NCBI GenBank assembly: GCA_034766995.1
Contig: CM068315.1
Span: forward strand, 21,867,844-21,931,843
DNA length: 64,000 nucleotides
Reading direction: 5' to 3'
Origin: Acanthacorydalis orientalis
Lineage: Eukaryota; Arthropoda; Insecta; Megaloptera; Corydalidae
Part shown: positions 1-12,237 of the stretch, in pieces
Layout of the letters: every line of letters starts with the position of its first letter
Position numbering within the stretch: position 1 is the stretch's first letter
Made by a program: the position numbers and the translations under genes
Notes under the pieces: generated by a model
What the model saw: only the letters and a program-made list of their open reading frames with translations
What the model was told of the DNA's origin: nothing
Database searches by the model: none

Positions 1-1399
1 CACAAAATATCCCGATAATGTACACATATTTCGTGTTATTTCGATAAAAGTAACTTAGTTCTATATAATAGTAGCAAAATCTTTCGGCAAATCTTGAGTC
101 TGGTAGTTGAAAATCACGTTTATATGAAAAATATTGCTATTTGAAGCGACAAAACGCGATTTTGATGATAATTTCACAAAATATCCCGATAATGTACACA
201 TATTTCGTGTTATTTCGATAAAAGTAACTTAGTTCTATATAATAGTAGCAAAATCTTTCGGCAAATCTTGAGTCTGGTAGTTGAAAATCACGTTTATATG
301 AAAAATATTGCTATTTGAAGCGACAAAAACGCGATTTTAGTGATAATTTCACAAAATATCCCGATAATGTACACATATTTCGTGTTATTTCGATAAAAGT
401 AACTTACTTCTATATAATAGTAGCAAAATCTTCCGGCAAATCTTGAGTCTGGTAATTGAAAATCAGGTTTATATGAAAAATATTGCTATTTGAAGCGACG
501 AAAACGCGATTTTAGTGATAATTTCACAAAATATCCCGATAATGTACACATATTCCGTGTTATTTCGATAAAAGTAACTTACTTCTATATAATAGTAGCA
601 AAATCTTTCGGCAAATCTTGAGTCTGGTAGTTGAAAATCACGTTTATATGAAAAATATTTCTATTTGAAGCGTCAAAAATGCGATTTTAGTGATAATTTC
701 ACAAAATATCCCGATAATGTACACATATTTCGTGTTATTTCGATAAAAGTAACTTAGTTCTATATAATAGTAGCAAAATCTTTCGGCAAATCTTGAGTCT
801 GGTAGTTGAAAATCACGTTTATATGAAAAATATTGCTATTTGAAGCGACGAAAACGCGATTTTAGTGATAATTTCACAAAATATCCCGATAATGTACACA
901 TATTTCGTGTTATTTCGATAAAAGTAACTTACTTCTATATAATAGTAGCAAAATCTTTCGGCAAATCTTGAGTCTGGTAGTTAAAAATCACGTTTATATG
1001 AAAAATATTGCTATTTGAAGCGACAAAAACGCGATTTTAGTGATAATTTCACAAAATATCCCGATAATGTACACATATTCCGTGTTATTTCGATAAAAGT
1101 AACTTACTTCTATATAATAGTAGCAAAATCTTTCGGCAAATCTTGAGTCTGGTAGTTGAAAATCACGTTTATATGAAAAATATTGCTATTTGAAGCGACA
1201 AAAACGCGATTTTAGTGATAATTTCACAAAATATCCCCATAATGTACACATATTTCGTGTTATTTCGATAAAAGTAACTTAGTTCTATATAATAGTAGCA
1301 AAATCTTTCGGCAAATCTTGAGTCTGGTAGTTGAAAATCACGTTTATATGAAAAATATTGCTATTTGAAGCGACAAAAACGCGATTTTAGTGATAATTT
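1..1399. repeat. Eight-monomer higher-order unit, copy 1
   Basis: Eight monomers (seven of 175 and one of 174 bp, marked by GATTTTGATG at 158) match 1400-2798 base for base apart from about four differences I noticed. These are GTAAC/GCAAC at about 50/1450, and CTTAGTTCTATATAATAG versus CTTACTTCTATATTATAG in the second monomer. The left end is the window edge, so the unit may start further left. Confidence 0.85.
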
Positions 1400-2798
1400 C
1401 ACAAAATATCCCGATAATGTACACATATTTCGTGTTATTTCGATAAAAGCAACTTAGTTCTATATAATAGTAGCAAAATCTTTCGGCAAATCTTGAGTCT
1501 GGTAGTTGAAAATCACGTTTATATGAAAAATATTGCTATTTGAAGCGACAAAACGCGATTTTGATGATAATTTCACAAAATATCCCGATAATGTACACAT
1601 ATTTCGTGTTATTTCGATAAAAGTAACTTACTTCTATATTATAGTAGCAAAATCTTTCGGCAAATCTTGAGTCTGGTAGTTGAAAATCACGTTTATATGA
1701 AAAATATTGCTATTTGAAGCGACAAAAACGCGATTTTAGTGATAATTTCACAAAATATCCCGATAATGTACACATATTTCGTGTTATTTCGATAAAAGTA
1801 ACTTACTTCTATATAATAGTAGCAAAATCTTCCGGCAAATCTTGAGTCTGGTAATTGAAAATCAGGTTTATATGAAAAATATTGCTATTTGAAGCGACGA
1901 AAACGCGATTTTAGTGATAATTTCACAAAATATCCCGATAATGTACACATATTCCGTGTTATTTCGATAAAAGTAACTTACTTCTATATAATAGTAGCAA
2001 AATCTTTCGGCAAATCTTGAGTCTGGTAGTTGAAAATCACGTTTATATGAAAAATATTTCTATTTGAAGCGTCAAAAATGCGATTTTAGTGATAATTTCA
2101 CAAAATATCCCGATAATGTACACATATTTCGTGTTATTTCGATAAAAGTAACTTAGTTCTATATAATAGTAGCAAAATCTTTCGGCAAATCTTGAGTCTG
2201 GTAGTTGAAAATCACGTTTATATGAAAAATATTGCTATTTGAAGCGACGAAAACGCGATTTTAGTGATAATTTCACAAAATATCCCGATAATGTACACAT
2301 ATTTCGTGTTATTTCGATAAAAGTAACTTACTTCTATATAATAGTAGCAAAATCTTTCGGCAAATCTTGAGTCTGGTAGTTAAAAATCACGTTTATATGA
2401 AAAATATTGCTATTTGAAGCGACAAAAACGCGATTTTAGTGATAATTTCACAAAATATCCCGATAATGTACACATATTCCGTGTTATTTCGATAAAAGTA
2501 ACTTACTTCTATATAATAGTAGCAAAATCTTTCGGCAAATCTTGAGTCTGGTAGTTGAAAATCACGTTTATATGAAAAATATTGCTATTTGAAGCGACAA
2601 AAACGCGATTTTAGTGATAATTTCACAAAATATCCCCATAATGTACACATATTTCGTGTTATTTCGATAAAAGTAACTTAGTTCTATATAATAGTAGCAA
2701 AATCTTTCGGCAAATCTTGAGTCTGGTAGTTGAAAATCACGTTTATATGAAAAATATTGCTATTTGAAGCGACAAAAACGCGATTTTAGTGATAATTT
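1400..2798. repeat. Eight-monomer higher-order unit, copy 2
   Basis: Direct tandem copy of 1-1399, offset 1,399 bp. Shared rare markers are GATTTTGATG (158/1557), TTCCGGC (431/1830), AGTTAAAAATC and CCCCATAATG. Similarity stops abruptly at 2801, where TTTCAAAAAATATCCC replaces TTTCACAAAATATCCC. Its first monomers match 6.82-7.48 kb even better (offset 5,419), so this version was used again as a template. Confidence 0.85.
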
Positions 2799-3379
2799 CA
2801 AAAAATATCCCAAAATGTACACATATTCCGTGTTATTTCGATAAAAGTAACTTACTTCTATATAATAGTAGCAAAATCTTTCGGCAAATCTTGAGTCTGG
2901 TAGTTGAAAATCACGTTTATATGGAAAATAGCACTATTTTAAGCGACAAAAACGCGATTTTAGTGATAATTTCACAAAATATCCCGATAATGTACACATA
3001 TTTCGTGTTATTTCGATAAAAGTAACTTACTTCTATATAAGAGTAGCAAAATCTTTCGGCAAATCTTGAGTCTGATAGTTGAAAATCACGTTTATTTGAA
3101 AAATATCGCTATTATAAGCGACAAAAACGCGATTTTAGTGATAATTTCACAAAATATCCCGATATTGTACACATATTTCGTGTTATTTCGATAAAAGTAA
3201 CTTACTTCTATATAATAGTAGCAAAATCTTTCGGCAAATCTTGAGTCTGGTAGTTGAAAATCACGTTTATATGAAAAATATTGCTATTTGAAGCGACAAA
3301 AACGAGATTTTAGTGATAATTTCACAAAATATCCCGATAATGTACACATATTTCGTGTTATTTCGATAAAAGTAACTTA
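2250..3379. repeat. 1.13-kb block, copied at +1,223
   Basis: About 6.5 monomers, nearly identical to 3473-4602 (seven monomers away). Shared markers are GGTAGTTAAAAATC, TTTCAAAAAATATCCC, ATATGGAAAATAGCAC and TATAAGAGTAGC. It differs at 2892/4115 (CTTGAG versus CTTCAG) and at one TTTCGAT/TTTTGAT position. It overlaps copy 2 of the eight-monomer unit, so the duplications are nested. Confidence 0.8.
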
Positions 3380-3681
3380 CTTATATACAATAGTAGCAAA
3401 ATCTTTCGGCAAATCTTGAGTCTGGTAGTTGAAAATCACGTTTATATGAAAAATAACACTATTTTAAGCGACAAAACGCGATTTTAGTGATAATTTCACA
3501 AAATATCCCGATAATGTACACATATTTCGTGTTATTTCGATAAAAGTAACTTACTTCTATATAATAGTAGCAAAATCTTTCGGCAAATCTTGAGTCTGGT
3601 AGTTAAAAATCACGTTTATATGAAAAATATTGCTATTTGAAGCGACAAAAACGCGATTTTAGTGATAATTTCACAAAATAT
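2585..3681. repeat. 1.10-kb block, copied at +4,894
   Basis: Matches 7479-8575 over about six monomers, including the rare markers TTTCAAAAAATATCCC, TATAAGAGTAGC, GCTATTATAAGCG, CCCGATATTGTAC and TTATATACAATAG. I noticed no difference inside the block. Both ends are sharp: G/T at 2584/7478 and C/T at 3682/8576. Confidence 0.8.
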
Positions 3682-4602
3682 CCCGATAATGTACACATAT
3701 TCCGTGTTATTTTGATAAAAGTAACTTACTTCTATATAATAGTAGCAAAATCTTTCGGCAAATCTTGAGTCTGGTAGTTGAAAATCACGTTTATATGAAA
3801 AATATTGCTATTTGAAGCGACAAAAACGCGATTTTAGTGATAATTTCACAAAATATCCCCATAATGTACACATATTTCGTGTTATTTCGATAAAAGTAAC
3901 TTAGTTCTATATAATAGTAGCAAAATCTTTCGGCAAATCTTGAGTCTGGTAGTTGAAAATCACGTTTATATGAAAAATATTGCTATTTGAAGCGACAAAA
4001 ACGCGATTTTAGTGATAATTTCAAAAAATATCCCAAAATGTACACATATTCCGTGTTATTTCGATAAAAGTAACTTACTTCTATATAATAGTAGCAAAAT
4101 CTTTCGGCAAATCTTCAGTCTGGTAGTTGAAAATCACGTTTATATGGAAAATAGCACTATTTTAAGCGACAAAAACGCGATTTTAGTGATAATTTCACAA
4201 AATATCCCGATAATGTACACATATTTCGTGTTATTTCGATAAAAGTAACTTACTTCTATATAAGAGTAGCAAAATCTTTCGGCAAATCTTGAGTCTGATA
4301 GTTGAAAATCACGTTTATTTGAAAAATATCGCTATTATAAGCGACAAAAACGCGATTTTAGTGATAATTTCACAAAATATCCCGATATTGTACACATATT
4401 TCGTGTTATTTCGATAAAAGTAACTTACTTCTATATAATAGTAGCAAAATCTTTCGGCAAATCTTGAGTCTGGTAGTTGAAAATCACGTTTATATGAAAA
4501 ATATTGCTATTTGAAGCGACAAAAACGAGATTTTAGTGATAATTTCACAAAATATCCCGATAATGTACACATATTTCGTGTTATTTCGATAAAAGTAACT
4601 TA
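3473..4602. repeat. 1.13-kb block, second copy
   Basis: Second copy of 2250-3379. The copies part at 3380/4603 (C versus G of CTTAC/CTTAG), after which the left copy continues with the unusual TTATATACAATAG and this one does not. Confidence 0.8.
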
Positions 4603-7478
4603 GTTCTATATAATAATAGCAAAATCTTTCGGCAAATCTTGAGTCTGGTAGTTGAAAATCACGTTTATATGAAAAATATCGCTATTTGAAGCGACAAAAA
4701 CGCGATTTTAGTGATAATTTCACAAAATATCCCGATAATGTACACATATTTCGTGTTATTTCGATAAAAGCAACTTAGTTCTATATAATAGTAGCAAAAT
4801 CTTTCGGCAAATCTTGAGTCTGGTAGTTGAAAATCACGTTTATATGAAAAATATTGCTATTTGAAGCGACAAAACGCGATTTTGATGATAATTTCACAAA
4901 ATATCCCGATAATGTACACATATTTCGTGTTATTTCGATAAAAGTAACTTACTTCTATATAATAGTAGCAAAATCTTTCGGCAAATCTTGAGTCTGGTAG
5001 TTGAAAATCACGTTTATATGAAAAATATTGCTATTTGAAACGACAAAAACGCGATTTTAGTGATAATTTCACAAAATATCCCGATAATATACACATATTC
5101 CGTGTTATTTCGATAAAAGTAACTTACTTCTATATAATAGTAGCAAAATCTTTCGGCAAATCTTGCGTCTGGTAGTTGAAAATCACGTTTATATGAAAAA
5201 TATTGCTATTTGAAGCGACAAAAGCGCGATTTTAGTGATAATTTCACAAAATATCCCGATAATGTACACATATTTCGTGTTATTTCGATAAAAGTAACTT
5301 ACTTCTATATTATAGTAGCAAAATCTTTCGGCAAATCTTGAGTCTGGTAGTTGAAAATCACGTTTATATGAAAAATATCGCTATTTGAAGCGACAAAAAC
5401 GCGATTTTAGTGATAATTTCACAAAATATCCCGATAATGTACACATATTTCGTGTTATTTCGATAAAAGTAACTTACTTCTATATTATAGTAGCAAAATC
5501 TTTCGGCAAATCTTGAGTCTGGTAGTTGAAAATCACGTTTATATGAAAAATATTGCTATTTGAAGCGACAAAAACGCGATTTTAGTGATAATTTCACAAA
5601 ATATCCCGATAATGTACACATATTTCGTGTTATTTCGATTAGAGTAACTTAGTTCTATATAATAATAGCAAAATCTTTCGGCAAATCTTGAGTCTGGTAG
5701 TTGAAAATCACGTTTATATGAAAAATATCACTATTTTAAGCGACAAAACGCGATTTTAGTGAAAATTTCACAAAATATCCCTATAATGTACACATATTTC
5801 GTGTTATTTCGATAAAACTAACTTAGTTCTATATAATAGTAGCAAAATCTTTCGTCAAATCTTGAGTCCGGTAGTTGAAAATCACGTTTATATGAAAAAT
5901 ATTGCTATTTGAAACGACAAAAACGCGATTTTAGTGATAATTTCACAAAATATCCCGATAATGTACACATATTCCGTGTTATTTCGATAAAAGTAACTTA
6001 CTTCTATATAATAGTAGCAAAATCTTTCGGCAAATCTTGCGTCTGGTAGTTGAAAATCACGTTTATATGAAAAATATTGCTATTTGAAGCGACAAAAACG
6101 CGATTTTAGTGATAATTTCACAAAATATCCCGATAATGTACACATATTTCGTGTTATTTCGATAAAAGTAACTTACTTCTATATAATAGTAGCAAAATCT
6201 TCCGGCAAATCTTGAGTCTGGTAATTGAAAATCACGTTTATATGAAAAATATTGCTATTTGAAGCGACGAAAACGCGATTTTAGTGATAATTTCACAAAA
6301 TATCCCGATAATGTACACATATTTCGTGTTATTTCGATAAAAGTAACTTACTTCTATATAATAGTCGCAAAATATTTCGGCAAATCTTGAGTCTGGTAGT
6401 TGAAAATCACGTTTATATGAAAAATATTGCTATTTGAAGCGACAAAAACGCGATTTTAGTGATAATTTCACAAAATATCCCGATAATGTACACATATTCC
6501 GTGTTATTTTGATAAAAGTAACTTACTTCTATATAATAGTAGCAAAATCTTTCGGTAAATCTTGAGTCTGGTAGTTGAAAATCACGTTTATATGAAAAAT
6601 ATTGCTATTTGAAGCGACAAAAACGCGATTTTAGTGATAATTTCACAAAATATCCCCATAATGTACACATATTTCGTGTTATTTCGATAAAAGTAATTTA
6701 GTTCTATATAATAGTAGCAAAATCTTTCGGCAAATCTTGAGTCTGGTAGTTGAAAATCACGTTTATATGAAAAATATCGCTATTTGAAGCGACAAAAACG
6801 CGATTTTAGTGATAATTTCACAAAATATCCCGATAATGTACACATATTTCGTGTTATTTCGATAAAAGCAACTTAGTTCTATATAATAGTAGCAAAATCT
6901 TTCGGCAAATCTTGAGTCTGGTAGTTGAAAATCACGTTTATATGAAAAATATTGCTATTTGAAGCGACAAAACGCGATTTTGATGATAATTTCACAAAAT
7001 ATCCCGATAATGTACACATATTTCGTGTTATTTCGATAAAAGTAACTTACTTCTATATTATAGTAGCAAAATCTTTCGGCAAATCTTGAGTCTGGTAGTT
7101 GAAAATCACGTTTATATGAAAAATATTGCTATTTGAAGCGACAAAAACGCGATTTTAGTGATAATTTCACAAAATATCCCGATAATGTACACATATTTCG
7201 TGTTATTTCGATAAAAGTAACTTACTTCTATATAATAGTAGCAAAATCTTCCGGCAAATCTTGAGTCTGGTAATTGAAAATCAGGTTTATATGAAAAATA
7301 TTGCTATTTGAAGCGACGAAAACGCGATTTTAGTGATAATTTCACAAAATATCCCGATAATGTACACATATTCCGTGTTATTTCGATAAAAGTAACTTAC
7401 TTCTATATAATAGTAGCAAAATCTTTCGGCAAATCTTGAGTCTGGTAGTTGAAAATCACGTTTATATGAAAAATATTT

Positions 7479-8575
7479 CTATTTGAAGCGACAAAAACGC
7501 GATTTTAGTGATAATTTCACAAAATATCCCCATAATGTACACATATTTCGTGTTATTTCGATAAAAGTAACTTAGTTCTATATAATAGTAGCAAAATCTT
7601 TCGGCAAATCTTGAGTCTGGTAGTTGAAAATCACGTTTATATGAAAAATATTGCTATTTGAAGCGACAAAAACGCGATTTTAGTGATAATTTCAAAAAAT
7701 ATCCCAAAATGTACACATATTCCGTGTTATTTCGATAAAAGTAACTTACTTCTATATAATAGTAGCAAAATCTTTCGGCAAATCTTGAGTCTGGTAGTTG
7801 AAAATCACGTTTATATGGAAAATAGCACTATTTTAAGCGACAAAAACGCGATTTTAGTGATAATTTCACAAAATATCCCGATAATGTACACATATTTCGT
7901 GTTATTTCGATAAAAGTAACTTACTTCTATATAAGAGTAGCAAAATCTTTCGGCAAATCTTGAGTCTGATAGTTGAAAATCACGTTTATTTGAAAAATAT
8001 CGCTATTATAAGCGACAAAAACGCGATTTTAGTGATAATTTCACAAAATATCCCGATATTGTACACATATTTCGTGTTATTTCGATAAAAGTAACTTACT
8101 TCTATATAATAGTAGCAAAATCTTTCGGCAAATCTTGAGTCTGGTAGTTGAAAATCACGTTTATATGAAAAATATTGCTATTTGAAGCGACAAAAACGAG
8201 ATTTTAGTGATAATTTCACAAAATATCCCGATAATGTACACATATTTCGTGTTATTTCGATAAAAGTAACTTACTTATATACAATAGTAGCAAAATCTTT
8301 CGGCAAATCTTGAGTCTGGTAGTTGAAAATCACGTTTATATGAAAAATAACACTATTTTAAGCGACAAAACGCGATTTTAGTGATAATTTCACAAAATAT
8401 CCCGATAATGTACACATATTTCGTGTTATTTCGATAAAAGTAACTTACTTCTATATAATAGTAGCAAAATCTTTCGGCAAATCTTGAGTCTGGTAGTTAA
8501 AAATCACGTTTATATGAAAAATATTGCTATTTGAAGCGACAAAAACGCGATTTTAGTGATAATTTCACAAAATAT
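7479..8575. repeat. 1.10-kb block, second copy
   Basis: Copy of 2585-3681, 28 monomers to the right. It is followed directly by the consensus-like run that begins with ATTCCGATAATG at about 8575. Confidence 0.8.
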
Positions 8576-11538
8576 TCCGATAATGTACACATATTTCGTG
8601 TTATTTCGATAAAAGTAACTTAGTTCTATATAATAGTAGCAAAATCTTTCGGCAAATCTTGAGTCTGGTAGTTGAAAATCACGTTTATATGAAAAATATT
8701 GCTATTTGAAGCGACAAAAACGCGATTTTAGTGATAATTTCACAAAATATCCCGATAATGTACACATATTTCGTGTTATTTCGATAAAAGTAACTTAGTT
8801 CTATATAATAGTAGCAAAATCTTTCGGCAAATCTTGAGTCTGGTAGTTGAAAATCACGTTTATATGAAAAATATTGCTATTTGAAGCGACAAAAACGCGA
8901 TTTTAGTGATAATTTCACAAAATATCCCGATAATGTACACATATTTCGTGTTATTTCGATAAAAGTAACTTAGTTCTATATAATAGTAGCAAAATCTTTC
9001 GGCAAATCTTGAGTCTGGTAGTTGAAAATCACGTTTATATGAAAAATATTGCTATTTGAAGCGACAAAAACGCGATTTTAGTGATAATTTCACAAAATAT
9101 CACGATAATGTACACATATTTCGTGTTATTTCGATAAAAGTAACTTAGTTCTATATAATAGTAGCAAAATCTTTCGGCAAATCTTGAGTCTGGTAGTTGA
9201 AAATCACGTTTATATGAAAAATATTGCTATTTGAAGCGACAAAAACGCGATTTTAGTGATAATTTCACAAAATATCCCGATAATGTACACATATTTCGTG
9301 TTATTTCGATAAAAGTAACTTACTTCTATATAATAGTAGCAAAATCTTTCGGCAAATCTTGAGTCTGGTAGTTGAAAATCACGTTTATATGAAAAATATT
9401 GCTATTTGAAGCGACAAAAACGCGATTTTAGTGATAATTTCACAAAATATCCCGATAATGTACACATATTTCGTGTTATTTCGATAAAAGTAAATTAATT
9501 CTATATAATAGTAGCAAAATCTTTCGGCAAATCTTGAGTCTGGTAGTTGAAAATCAGTTTATATGAAAAATATCACTATTTGAAGCGACAAAAACGCGAT
9601 TTTAGTGATAATTTCACAAAATATCCCGATAATGTACACATATTTCGTGTTATTTCGATAAAAGTAACTTACTTCTATATAATAGTAGCAAAATCTTTCG
9701 GCAAATCTTGAGTCTGGTAGTTGAAAATCACGTTTATATGAAAAATATTGCTATTTGAAACGACAAAAACGCGATTTTAGTGATAATTTCACAAAATATC
9801 CCGATAATGTACACATATTCCGTGTTATTTCGATAAAAGTAACTTACTTCTATATAATAGTAGCAAAATCTTTCGGCAAATCTTGAGTCTGGTAGTTGAA
9901 AATCACGTTTATATGAAAAATATTGCTATTTGAAGCGACAAAAACGCGATTTTAGTGATAATTTCACAAAATATCCCGATAATGTACACATATTTCGTGT
10001 TATTTCGATAAAAGTAACTTAGTTCTATATAATAGTAGCAAAATCTTTCGGCAAATCTTGAGTCTGGTAGTTGAAAATCACGTTTATATGAAAAATATTG
10101 CTATTTGAAGCGACAAAAACGCGATTTTAGTGATAATTTCACAAAATATCCCGATAATGTACACATATTTCGTGTTATTTCGATAAAAGTAACTTAGTTC
10201 TATATAATAGTAGCAAAATCTTTCGGCAAATCTTGAGTCTGGTAGTTGAAAATCACGTTTATATGAAAAATATTGCTATTTGAAGCGACAAAAACGCGAT
10301 TTTAGTGATAATTTCACAAAATATCCCGATAATGTACACATATTTCGTGTTATTTCGATAAAAGTAACTTAGTTCTATATAATAGTAGCAAAATCTTTCG
10401 GCAAATCTTGAGTCTGGTAGTTGAAAATCACGTTTATATGAAAAATATTGCTATTTGAAGCGACAAAAACGCGATTTTAGTGATAATTTCACAAAATATT
10501 CCAATAATGTACACATATTTCGTGTTATTTCGATAAAAGTAACTTAGTTCTATATAATAGTAGCAAAATCTTTCGGCAAATCTTGAGTCTGGTAGTTGAA
10601 AATCACGTTTATATGAAAAATATTGCTATTTGAAGCGACAAAAACGCGATTTTAGTGATAATTTCACAAAATATCACGATAATGTACACATATTTCGTGT
10701 TATTTCGATAAAAGTAACTTAGTTCTATATAATAATAGCGAAATCTTTCGGCAAATCTTGAGTCTGGTAGTTGAAAATCACGTTTATATGGAAAATATCA
10801 CTATTTGAAGCGACAAAACGCGATTTTAGTGATAATTTCACAAAATATCCCCATAATGTACACATATTTCGTGTTATTTCGATAAAAGTAACTTAGTTCT
10901 ATATAATAGTAGCAAAATCTTTCGGCAAATCTTGAGTCTGGTAGTTGAAAATCACGTTTATATGAAAAATATTGCTATTTGAAGCGACAAAAACGCGATT
11001 TTAGTGATAATTTCACAAAATATCCCGATAATGTACACATATTTCGTGTTATTTCGATAAAAGTAACTTAGTTCTATATAATAGTAGCAAAATCTTTCGG
11101 CAAATCTTGAGTCTGGTAGTTGAAAATCACGTTTATATGAAAAATATTGCTATTTGAAGCGACAAAAACGCGATTTTAGTGATAATTTCACAAAATATCC
11201 CGATAATGTACACATATTTCGTGTTATTTCGATAAAAGTAACTTAGTTCTATATAATAGTAGCAAAATCTTTCGGCAAATCTTGAGTCTGGTAGTTGAAA
11301 ATCACGTTTATATGAAAAATATTGCTATTTGAAGCGACAAAAACGCGATTTTAGTGATAATTTCACAAAATATCCCGATAATGTACACATATTTCGTGTT
11401 ATTTCGATAAAAGTAACTTAGTTCTATATAATAGTAGCAAAATCTTTCGGCAAATCTTGAGTCTGGTAGTTGAAAATCACGTTTATATGAAAAATATCGC
11501 TATTTGAAGCGACAAAAACGCGATTTTAGTGATAATTT
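8566..11538. repeat. Homogenised run of consensus monomers
   Basis: Most of these monomers are consensus or one to three changes from it: exact copies at 8741, 8916, 9964, 10139 and 10314, near copies at 9091, 9266, 11014, 11189 and 11364. More altered members are 9441-9614 (TAAATTAATTC, loss of one base in AATCAGTTTAT, 174 bp) and 10664-10838 (AATAATAGCG, ATATGGAAAATATCAC, four-A run). The evenness suggests recent local amplification or conversion. Confidence 0.8.
8741..8915 (+). repeat. Reference consensus monomer (175 bp)
   Basis: A good representative of the consensus: an identical copy follows at 8916, and further copies are at 9964, 10139, 10314, 60109, 60284 and 60459. By hand count it has 24 C and 27 G (29% GC) and 8 CpG. 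Short inverted repeats are AAATA-TTGC-TATTT (129-142), TTAT-TTCG-ATAA (36-47) and GTGA-TAATT-TCAC across the boundary with the next monomer. Direct repeats are TATTTCG twice, 10 bp apart, and GCAAAATCTT next to GCAAATCTT. Confidence 0.95.
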
Positions 11539-11713
11539 CACAAAATATCCCGATAATGTACACATATTTCGTGTTATTTAAATAAAACTAACTTAGTTCT
11601 ATATAATAGTAGAAAAATCTTTCGGCAAATCTTGAGTCTGGTAGTTGAAAATCACGTTTATATGAAAAATATTGCTATTTGAAGCGACAAAAACGCGATT
11701 TTTGTGATAATTT
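11539..11713 (+). repeat. G-type monomer (first example)
   Basis: The consensus TTATTTCGATAA has become TTATTTAAATAA, a perfect 12-bp palindrome containing ATTTAAAT, with loss of one CpG. It is linked to AAACTAAC and to TAGAAAAATC in place of TAGCAAAATC. The other ten copies have the palindrome near 15597, 19091, 23286, 23986, 33241, 37437, 39532, 40755, 42850 and 46344. Confidence 0.9.
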
Positions 11714-11720
11714 CACAAAA
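11700..11720. repeat. Perfect 8-bp-arm inverted repeat at monomer junction
   Basis: Arms TTTTGTGA and TCACAAAA flank a 5-base spacer TAATT. Most monomers have TTTTAGTGA in the left arm, which leaves an unpaired A in the stem. The A-to-T variant makes the dyad perfect here and at about 12925, 20965, 29695 and 35115. It could form a small hairpin or cruciform; a function is speculative. Confidence 0.7.
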
Positions 11721-12237
11721 TATCACGATAATGTACACATATTTCGTGTTATTTCGATAAAAGTAACTTAGTTCTATATAATAATATCAAAATCTTTCGG
11801 CAAATCTTGAGTCTGGTAGTTGAAAATCACGTTTATATGGAAAATATCACTATTTGAAGCGACAAAACGCGATTTTAGTGATAATTTCACAAAATATTCC
11901 AATAATGTACACATATTTCGTGTTATTTCGATAAAAGTAACTTAGTTCTATATAATAGTAGCAAAATCTTTCGGCAAATCTTGAGTCTGGTAGTTGAAAA
12001 TCACGTTTATATGAAAAATATTGCTATTTGAAGCGACAAAAACGCGATTTTAGTGATAATTTCACAAAATATCACGATAATGTACACATATTTCGTGTTA
12101 TTTCGATAAAAGTAACTTAGTTCTATATAATAATAGCAAAATCTTTCGGCAAATCTTGAGTCTGGTAGTTGAAAATCACGTTTATATGAAAAATATCGCT
12201 ATTTGAAGCGACAAAAAAGCGATTTTAGTGATAATTT

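Larger units (their letters stand above)
1..11538. repeat. Array domain 1: consensus-like monomers
   Basis: Here monomers differ mainly by scattered single changes: ATATTCCG for ATATTTCG, CTTAGTTC versus CTTACTTC, GACGAAAACG for GACAAAAACG, and TCTTCCGGC for TCTTTCGGC. The strongly marked F, G and A types of the middle domain are absent. Rare variants such as GGTAATTGAAAATCAGG (about 450, 1850 and 7270) and TTATATACAATAG (3381 and 8275) recur at fixed offsets and reveal block duplications. Confidence 0.85.

Noticed and set aside
2789..3019. Open frame of 76 codons, repeated at 4012-4242 and 7683-7913
   Set aside because: It is read from about 1.3 satellite monomers and recurs only because the block around TTTCAAAAAATATCCC was duplicated. 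It has no initiation context, no domain and no codon-level conservation; 175 bp is 58 codons plus one base, so each frame soon meets a stop.
8767..8784. Possible CENP-B box (TTCG, A, then CGGG pattern)
   Set aside because: TTTCGTGTTATTTCGAT fits TTCG and the central A but only one base of CGGG, 6 of 9 fixed positions. Two other TTCG sites fit no better. TTCG is expected often given the CpG-rich monomer.
8812..8856. Possible RNA polymerase III A and B boxes (tRNA- or SINE-derived monomer)
   Set aside because: TAGCAAAATCTT and AGTTGAAAATC lie about 33 bp apart, as in a tRNA gene, but the A box lacks its GG end and the B box matches only about 6 of 10. No cloverleaf can be drawn.
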